Notes under the pieces: model-generated
Told to the model about the DNA's origin: nothing
The model's database searches: none
The model's input: only the letters and a program-made list of their open reading frames with translations
Part shown: piece after piece, positions 56,820 to 64,000 of the stretch
Layout: each line of letters starts with the position of its first letter
How positions within the stretch are numbered: position 1 is the first letter of the stretch
Source of the DNA: Puccinia triticina
Taxonomy: Eukaryota; Basidiomycota; Pucciniomycetes; Pucciniales; Pucciniaceae
NCBI RefSeq assembly: GCF_026914185.1
Contig: NC_070566.1
Coordinates: 2,914,001 to 2,978,000 of the forward strand
Length of the DNA stretch: 64,000 nucleotides
Direction of reading: 5' to 3'
Translations under genes and position numbers: made by a program

Positions 56820-57422
56820 CTAGATGCCCGGAAGTCCATTTGTTGTCAAGCAAGCATTAAGTTGAGTTTTGGTACATTGCTGTACATTTTTACCTTTACC
56901 ACCTTTTTGTGAGTTGATAAAGTTTGCGCAGAGGTTGGATTGCTTATCACAAGACCTTTTTAATGCAGCCGCCTTATTATTGAAAGTATCGGTGAACCCA
57001 CTGTGGAAAATTTATTTGTATTCATAGAAATGATCAATAACAAAAAAAGTATTTGATTGATAAATGAATCTGTAATATACTGACACTATTGTAAAAGTAG
57101 CCCCTTTCTGTATCACCGCGGGTGCCTGGATGCCTCCAATTTTCCCTGTAAACTAAACAAATGTTGTGTGCCCGCAGCCATCTCGGTAAGAAAAAAACTC
57201 CCAAAAATGCTAAGATTGAATAAACCCAACCAAACATGCCCGACTTACCTTTTGAAGGTTCCCTGCCTGCCTTGCTACCAATTTGTTCAGATGACCTGCA
57301 TCTTGAGCTCTTGAAAATAAGTTGTTTAAATGGGGAGTTGCATCACTGGTGATGACTGCACAATAAGAAGTAGAGCTTAAAAAATAAATACTGAGAATTA
57401 GGGTCAGAAATATGTTTTGCAT
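56820..57422 (-). CDS. Small secreted cysteine-containing protein
   Basis: Predicted 127 aa from exons 57422-57249, 57145-57117 and 57000-56820. Phases agree at both introns. The N terminus MQNIFLTLILSIYFLSSTSY is a classic signal peptide, with cleavage likely near SYC-AV. After a variable stretch (LNNLFSRAQDAGHLNKLVAR), the last exon encodes GFTDTFNNKAAALKRSCD, NLCANFINSQKGGKGK and QQCTKTQLNAC. This GFTDTFN-K-A-RSC-D-Q-C-AN pattern is one I recognise from conserved small secreted proteins of basidiomycetes; I know of no assigned function. The mature part has four spaced Cys. It could be a cell-wall or host-interface protein. The 29-nt middle exon is the least certain part, and an upstream in-frame ATG (MHYQNNIM) is possible. 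Confidence 0.72.
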
Positions 57423-59139
57423 GATGTTATTCTGGTAGTGCATATGTTGTGGTAACTTGCAAAGTAGATCTATGTTTGACTCTGTTTGACTAGGAAAAGG
57501 TTGATTGGATTTGGGATGTAGAACCTGCTGGATTGTCAACAGGATAATGCAAGTGTCCTATATAGTGGAAATCTCATGACTCGACAACAAGTGTCAGGCA
57601 TCACTCGGAAATTCAGCCACTTGGGCCCAAGAGCTACAAAAGTTATCTGTTGTGAACTCCCTCCCTACAACAAATAGCCGTAAGCCCAGTCCACGTCGGT
57701 TACTTCGACCTCATTTTAGTGATGCTTGACATCAAATTTTCACCATATTTACGTTTGTACTTCAGAATCGTCGACAACATCCTCTGTTGCACACCTTGTA
57801 ATTAAAGTTCCCAACGTGATTGAAATTGCTATCAATGTCGTTCGCACAAATCCTCATGAGGCGTGACAACAACAAAAGCAATTGTGACCACTCAGGAAAG
57901 CAATGGAAGGCGCTGGTGCTTTAATTGAGATACCGATGCACGACTGAAAAGTGCTCACTGCTCGACGTGCGTGGTGTGACACATCATCGAGACCAAACAC
58001 TTCAAGGTGCTGTTGTCGTGAGGGGTCCATAATTATGTCTACACACAATTGATCGCTCATTTCATGTACCCTGCATAACAACTGAGTAAAGCCGCAAAAT
58101 GTTATGGAAGCATCTTGCCCGACGGTGTTCCCACTGGGACTTATTGATTTAGGCCAGCCGTTCTAATGTTTCCCTTGCCCTAGTGCTCCACAAAACAGGT
58201 TCATCAAGCGACAATGTTTTCATAGACAAACCAGTTCTGAGTAAATCAATCATGTTTCAATCATTTCTGCTCCAGTAGTAATGACCCTATCAGTTCCAGA
58301 AACCCAACCCATGAGATGAGCTGATGGTCAAGCAGAAAGCCATGCAAACCCTATCATTTCTGGGGTGTTAATAGTACATCGTAGTTTTTGTAGGCTCGAG
58401 GGTGGCGTATGACATTTACAAACTGGCTGTTGACAAAGCTCCAAGCTTTCCCAGTCAAATGGGATTTCGAGGTAGTAGTAGATTATTTAGTAATGATAGA
58501 AAGTCCCTGCAGAACAAAATCAAATAGTGCAAATAAATAAGCAGAAAAGGTGTAAAGAACGATGTGAAGGGTATACAACTTGCAATATATACAAGCAAAA
58601 TAATCATGGCTTCGAGAGTTTGAGATTAAACAAACAGTTTAGGTGAGCAATACAGGATAAGTTTATATGGAACGAAGGAAAACAATGTAGGGAAGAAAGG
58701 AGTGTCGTGATGTACAAGATGGAAATGACTTTAATCTACGAAACAAGAAAGTAGGGGTGCGCTTGTAACTTCAAAAGATATAATAAGCAATGTAGGTAAA
58801 AGAACGATCGTCTTGGAGCGTTTGTCGGGTAAGCAAAACAATATTGAACAAGGGCATTGAAACCTAAAAAAGCAAATTTAAATGTTCACAACAACAATAA
58901 TATGCTGCATCTTGCATCTATGCAAAATCTAAACGTGGCAGGAGAGGAATAAAGACGGTGATCGAGGATGTAGGAAAGCGCTGGGACGGATTGGAGGATG
59001 ACAGAGAGTAATTCAAGACGATGTCAAAGAAATGTTGAGTTTGATGTGTGAAGAATGAAGTATGTTATAGACGATAGTCGTGGCGATGATGACAAAAAGA
59101 TAAAACACTTGTGTAGATCGGCTGTGCAGCTGACTGCTG
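57423..59139. other. Intergenic, no gene seen
   Basis: Upstream of the secreted-protein gene and 3' flank of the kinase gene. Open frames here (such as 57854-58081 minus) lack domains. AT-rich, without bounded repeats. Confidence 0.45.
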
Positions 59140-61630
59140 TTAGTTTTCTTTCATTGGTTGCAGGAGGGTAGGTCGGTGGACAGGGACCTTTTTAGCGTGA
59201 GAAACTCTGGGAGACATGATGGTTTTCTTCGAGCTATCCGACTTCGGTGATACTGGGACCCGTTTGCGGGGCATCGATCTGGGGGGCGAGGTAACTGTTT
59301 TGACAGCCGCACTCTTCTTCACTTCGCAGTCGGGTACAGGAACTCTATTTTGGCGGGGTGTGTTGGGAGTGTTGAGCGATTTGGCTGCAAGTACTGGGCG
59401 TGTAGGAGTCACGCGGTTCTTCCTTGATCCTGACTTAGGGGTCGACTGCAGATCTTCGAATACAGCCTTAGGTCTCGACTTCGTGGGGGTGATATTGGTC
59501 CCCGGGCGCCTGGAGCTTGGCGAGCTGGCCGATGTTATGGAGTTGGACCTGGATCGCGACTGGAAGCTTAGCTGCTGTACCCTCCGTGTGACGAGTGTCG
59601 CCGCGGGTTCGGGGGGCGAGCGCAAGACAGACGAGGGAAGAGAGCGTTCAATGGTGCGTTGACGGATGGTCATGTCAGAAGAAAGAGGACGTTGGAAGAA
59701 CGAGTGGGCCAGTGCGGCGGAGCATGACTGTAGTCGCTCCTTGGGATCAGGACGCAACATCGATACCAACAACTGCTTCAGTTCGCTAGAGAGCGTATGA
59801 GGTCCTAAGAATTCGGCTTTCAGAGTGCTTGATTATTGCGAAATGGGAGGTGTAATTAGTTTCGAAAACGAGAAGAAAAGGAGCTGGGGTATGGCAAACC
59901 GTTGGTAATACACTTCCAATGCTTCCTTGGACAGGAACTCCTCTTTCTCATTGAGCTCAAACGGTGTCCGACCCACAACGAGCTCGTACAAGGTAACACC
60001 AAGTGACCAGATATCACTTAGTCGCTCATCGTGTCCTTCAGACTTGGCGCGCTGAGGTGAAAGGTATTCTGTGTGAAGTGCGAAGGGTATCGGCCACAGT
60101 TTCTAGTACAATGATTCAGGGTGTGCAGACAACTAACCTGGAGTTCCCCAGCTCAGAGTACTCCAGAATGGTTTCTTGCCTGTGGTTTCCGTGTAGTCGG
60201 GTGGATAAGCAGCAGCGAACCTAGTTGGAGATGCAGAATTAGCAAAAGCGTTCCGTTTGACAGGGTCAGAAGTGAGCAACCGGAGAGGTGCCCACCCGAA
60301 ATCGATCAAGACCGGTTCATCCTCGGCACTGAGCACCACATTGGCCGGCTTGATGTCATTGTGTGAGACACCGCTGCGGTGCAAGAATTCCGTGCCCTCA
60401 AGCAGACCGCGAATGTATCTACGAACTCGGGGGGTGCGCTCGCCTAATCTGACGTTGAGGATTGCGGGATGAAACGCCATGGTCATGAGCGCGTAGGAAG
60501 GAGTGATAATAAACGACGAGACCCGCAAGACGTTGGGATGTGGGCAGCGCTTGAAAAGCCTCAGAATCCTGTCAGAATGGATGATAAGTTAGACAAACTT
60601 TGACGACTGCTTGGATACATAGCTCACTTAAGTTCAATGAAATAAAACGTTTGACTCACTTGAATTCACTCCACAAGCTTTTGATCTTGGTTGCGGTAGT
60701 GCCAGATGACTTGTCACGATATACCAGCTTGATGGCGAGTTTGCTAGAGGAATGCAGCCGGTTCGATGGGTTGTTGGGAGCAATGCGCCAAATGGAGCCC
60801 CAGTTCCCATAACCAATCTCGCTCTCAAACTGCGTCGGATAGGAAATTTAGTAAAGGGAGGTAATCAGTCAAACTAATTCCAGGATATTTTCAACAAGGA
60901 TCTTACTGTGTATTGGGCAGCAAGGGCTTCGTCGGTGATGGTGAATATGTCATGAGGCAAATTGGCTTGAGGACTTTCTTGCGAGGTCGTTGATGACTTG
61001 GCGGAACGGGACGAAGGCAGGGCGGAGGTGGAAGTTGATAGGCGGCGCGACGGGTTTGTTGATGAAACTGATGATCGCAGAGACGAGGATGAGGTGGGAG
61101 CAGAGGGTGCTTGGATATTATGCTGACTGCTCATGGCGGAACACGACGATGTGGAAATAAGAACAAATAACAATAACGATAAACTGGAGGATCTGGACGA
61201 TGGGATAGGGAAGCTTGGATAGCAGCGCTTGCGCACTGATCGGACGTTGGGGCAAGTGATACTTTTCTGCGAGTTGGATATCGTTCCTGCTCTGGTATGG
61301 GAACAAATAAGCTTGAGGGTAGTACGGCTTCTTGAACCCGGCGGCAGCCCAACAGAAGCAGTATCAGAAAGTGTGGGACTGTTTTGAGAAGTATACAACT
61401 AATATTCTATCAAAACCAATCAATGAGTACTCAAGGGTAGGACACAGTAGAGCATTTCGTGAAGGAGGAGAGGAAGTGATCGGAAGGTGTTTATAGCAGA
61501 ATGCGTGAGACGATGGCGGAGAGGAACGGAAGGACGCGGATGAGGATCTCAGGGAGAAAGACTGGGGAGAGGAGGCACTGAAGGCCCAGGACTTCGCGGG
61601 CTCAATACAATCTACGAGAGCCTTGGCCAT
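59140..61630 (-). CDS. Atypical Ser/Thr protein kinase
   Basis: Predicted 709 aa from six exons: 61630-61431, 61378-60907, 60829-60660, 60568-60138, 60068-59900 and 59827-59140. A Ser-rich N terminus of about 220 residues precedes the kinase domain. The domain has a Gly loop GYGNWGSIW near 230, the ATP Lys in LAIKLVYRD at about 258, a catalytic loop HNDIKPANVVL (HND in place of HRD) at about 350, DFGW at about 370, and GTPEYLSPQR as the APE-type segment. These are followed by LSDIWSLGVTLYELVVGRTPF. All catalytic Lys/Asp residues are present, so it should be active. The C-terminal tail of about 200 residues is basic with many SP/TP sites and ends in LLQPMKEN. I cannot name the subfamily. The first exon (MAKALVDCIEPAKSW) keeps phase, but an alternative start is the Met at about 61135 (MSSQHNIQAP). 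Confidence 0.92.
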
Positions 61631-62240
61631 TTTGACTAGGGAAAATAAGGTTTGGGTGCATCAAATCGGAGAGCTTGTGGGTGTGGGTGCAATTCCAATT
61701 TTTTGGGGTGGAGTCGATTGTCAGCCGACGACAGAAACTCTTATGTAATCAGGAAACAGTATGTAATTCAAGTCATAGGATGGATGAGGACCCGCCCGCG
61801 AAGACAACGCTTCTAATGGCACCAAGTTGCTTATCAAGAGTCAAGAGGGGGTGATGTATGAATCTGGTGTGCTGGACGAAGGTACTGTGTGTAGATAGGA
61901 CTCAAATAGGGGGGAATTTTGCTAGAAACAAGTGGGATTGATTATAAGGGAATTCAAAGTAGGCCGGGTGCACCTTGCCAAAAATACATTCAAGAAGGCC
62001 AAGAGGGTGTAGAACAACGTAACTTGCAAGCACTTTGGTGTTCAAGAACAGACATGCAACTGGTGAGAGCGTGCACCTGGCCAACTTTGAAACCCCCTGA
62101 TGTTGGTGGGGTGCAACTCGCAAAAAATAAATCAAACTGCCCAGAGTACAAATGAGCTTGGATGTGATTTTTCCACTCAGGGTTCAAGAACAACTTTGAA
62201 CAACAACTTGCAAAAGTACATGCAAGTTGCACTTCTAAGA
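61631..62240. other. Upstream of the kinase gene, no gene seen
   Basis: Promoter region and intergenic sequence. About 61960-62220 has repeated GTGCAC-TTGCCAAA and TTCAAGAA words, but I could not bound an element. Confidence 0.4.
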
Positions 62241-62360
62241 GCATTCACAAATGTTGGGTTAACTTGCTGATTTCTGGCAACTTAACCTAACCCACTCAGC
62301 TAAGGGTCATCAAACCTCTGGTTAACTTGACCAGGAAATTTAGCCAACAAATGTGAATGC
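62241..62360. mobile_element. 120-bp MITE
   Basis: TIRs GCATTCACAAATGTTGG and GCATTCACATTTGTTGG (complemented), 17 bp with one substituted base. No coding capacity. Confidence 0.7.
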
Positions 62361-62712
62361 CCCAACTGTCCCTTCCAGCTGGGCCAATGGCTTGCTGGAG
62401 GGAATTTTCACTTTGATTTTTTTCTTCCCTTCAACATGGGACTTTTTTTGCCAAATTCTGATCCCAGCCACTGCAAAAAAAACTGTAACTCTGAAGAAGC
62501 TTCCAGCCTTACTCAAGGTTTGAATCAACCCAAGCTCCACATTCACTGCTCTCCAGCCAAGAAGAGCTCACAGACTACTTGATAGCCTGTTGTGAACTCA
62601 CTGGGCCACTAAAAAGCCCATGGAATATCTTTATTGCAACTATATGGGCCACCAAAATGCCATTGATTGGCTGTTTTTATGCATAGTGACATTTCTTGCT
62701 GGCAATTTCACT

Positions 62713-63355
62713 AGGGATGATGTTTGGGTACCTGGTACAGCCTGGCGGGTGCGGCGGGTGCCTATAGGATACCTAATAAGCGGTACCAGGCACCCAGGTA
62801 CCGCCTGCCCGCACACGCCCTGAGCCCCCTATTTTTCCCGGGGTTCAGGGGAATGGATTTGGTATAAGTAGGTTTGATGGTGCCAGTGCACGCCCCGGCG
62901 CCCCCTGGGGCAGTGGCACCGTCAACCCTATTTAAATACAATATGAGACAGCCACCATACACCCCTGTCATCAACTCCCTGCCCAATTAATCACTGCCAG
63001 CATAATTGACTGGGTTGAAGTAATCCCAGTTTAACTGGGATGGACTCAACCAATTTAAAATGGTTTTATCTCAACCAATGAAATTTAAACCCAAGGGGGG
63101 CACCTTGGAATTATATTTCCACAGTTGAGATCATCCAAGTGTAAATCAATTGAGTGCATCCCACTTTAACTGCAATAACCTCAGCCCAGCCAATTATGCT
63201 TGCAGTGCAAACCATCAATCATGCCCTCCAACCACAAGCAAAGATTTGAGATCATGTATCAAGGGTACCACAGGTACGCACCTGGGTGGTACCAGATGCC
63301 TACTTTTGGTAAAAAAACAACCCGTGGCGGGTACCCGGGTCCCAAACGCCTCCCT
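62713..63355. mobile_element. 643-bp Mutator-like element with about 10-bp TSD
   Basis: Ends AGGGATGATGTTTGGGTACC and, complemented, AGGGAGGCGTTTGGGACCC, both running into GGGTACC/GGCGGG-rich hairpins. Flanks CAATTTCACT (62703-62712) and AAATTTCACT (63356-63365) match 9 of 10. The GGCGGGTACCCG words resemble the TIR of the element at 16486-20554. No coding sequence. Confidence 0.8.
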
Positions 63356-63512
63356 AAATTTCACTGTGCTTCATCAAAGATCCTATGGGATTTTCTTTTC
63401 CCAAAGAGCTAACTACAGGCCATCATGCCCCATGGGCTTTTCTTGGCCATTAAAGCTCTCTGCAGGCCACAAAAATCCCCTGGGCTTTAGGTGTGCCAGG
63501 TGAGCTAGTGGA

Positions 63513-63712
63513 GGACTTCCCATCAAGTCTGGGAGCCTTCCAGATCTCTATTTACAAACCCAAATTCTAATTAATTTTTGACAAAAAGGAAAATGTTTTC
63601 CTAACCCTACAGTTCATTAATTTCATGTGCACTGGTTGATTTTTTGATAGGTGTATTAATTTAGGATTTAGAGGGGCATCTAGAGCTCTCTAAACAACGA
63701 CGGGAAGTCATC
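63513..63712. mobile_element. 200-bp MITE of the GACTTCCC family
   Basis: Ends GGAGGACTTCCCATC and, complemented, GGATGACTTCCCGTC. The interior matches 43306-43455. Related ends occur at 10222, 50892 and 51975. Confidence 0.7.
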
Positions 63713-64000
63713 CAGTAATATTCCAAACATCATGATACATCCTGAGCCAAGGATTTATTTTTATGGGCCCACCTGGGATTCTCTACAGGCACAAGCAAAG
63801 CCCACCCAAATAAATTCAGCCCAAAACCACAAAAATGTCACCATCATTTTTGCTCAGTTTGACATTTTTTTTTGTTAGATGAGGCAGAGGATGCTCAGTT
63901 TGGCACATTTTTTTTTCTTCTGGTAGTCCATGGAAAGAGTCACATATTTTCCCAGGTACTTTTTTTTTTTGAAAAATTTGTCCATTTTTAAAGTGACATG
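63713..64000. other. Intergenic to window edge
   Basis: T-rich with no gene. Two TTTGACATTTTTTTT-like or TTTGGCACATTTTTTTT-like stretches suggest a repeat continuing past the edge. Confidence 0.4.

Overview
The window comes from a nuclear fungal genome, most likely a basidiomycete and probably a rust (Pucciniales). The evidence is intron-dense genes with short GT-AG introns, several exons under 15 nt, fungal protein families (GPATCH1 homologue, Rpt2, Arp1, Gyp2/Mdr1, TUG/Ubx4, zf-C3HC, a basidiomycete-type bZIP), and intergenic DNA saturated with terminal-inverted-repeat (TIR) elements. The rust assignment is inference and the species cannot be named from the sequence.

Eleven protein-coding genes can be modelled exon by exon with consistent splice phase. 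Left to right they are: a GPATCH1-like G-patch splicing factor (-, 792-3787); a bZIP factor (+, 5709-6688); the 26S proteasome ATPase Rpt2 (-, 10822-12552); a cysteine-synthase-like PLP enzyme fused to a rhodanese domain (-, 23743-25801); an IucB/MbtK-type siderophore acyltransferase (+, 28983-30178); the dynactin actin-related protein Arp1 with a glycine-rich insertion (+, 38683-40990); a TUG/ASPL/Ubx4-like UBX protein (-, 41720-43248); a GRAM-TBC-EF-hand Rab GAP of the Gyp2/Mdr1 type with a 5-nt microexon (-, 44031-48357); a zf-C3HC (NIPA/Rsm1-like) protein (+, 52109-53676); a small secreted cysteine-containing protein (-, 56820-57422); and an atypical Ser/Thr kinase (-, 59140-61630). They are mostly housekeeping genes, each its own transcription unit, and no metabolic cluster is evident. 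The secreted protein and the siderophore acyltransferase are the two with a plausible host-interaction or iron role.

The rest is layered mobile DNA. From 7.6 to 10 kb lie a 21-bp hairpin minisatellite and a TIR element filled with tandem repeats. From 12.9 to 23 kb lies a nest of TIR elements with 9-10 bp target duplications (Mutator-like signature). Two of these carry internal arrays of 40-47 bp palindromes, and one also carries a decayed Zn2Cys6 gene. One insertion can be proved from an intact paralogous target site inside the window. From 33 to 37.5 kb the ORF1 (gag) of a LINE is broken by at least four insertions. Three of these belong to an unusual family (TIR CAACACTGGGTCGC, 7-bp target duplications) whose interior is almost entirely GCTAACGCTACG-type self-complementary sequence. 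A fourth copy lies at 56.1 kb. Shorter MITEs, tRNA-derived SINE heads and degenerate fragments fill much of the remaining intergenic space.

The most interesting signals are the TIR elements carrying palindromic arrays, the GCTACGC-filled element family, the built-in empty site at 16269-16372, the 5-nt microexon, and the insertion and Walker-A changes in otherwise highly conserved proteins.
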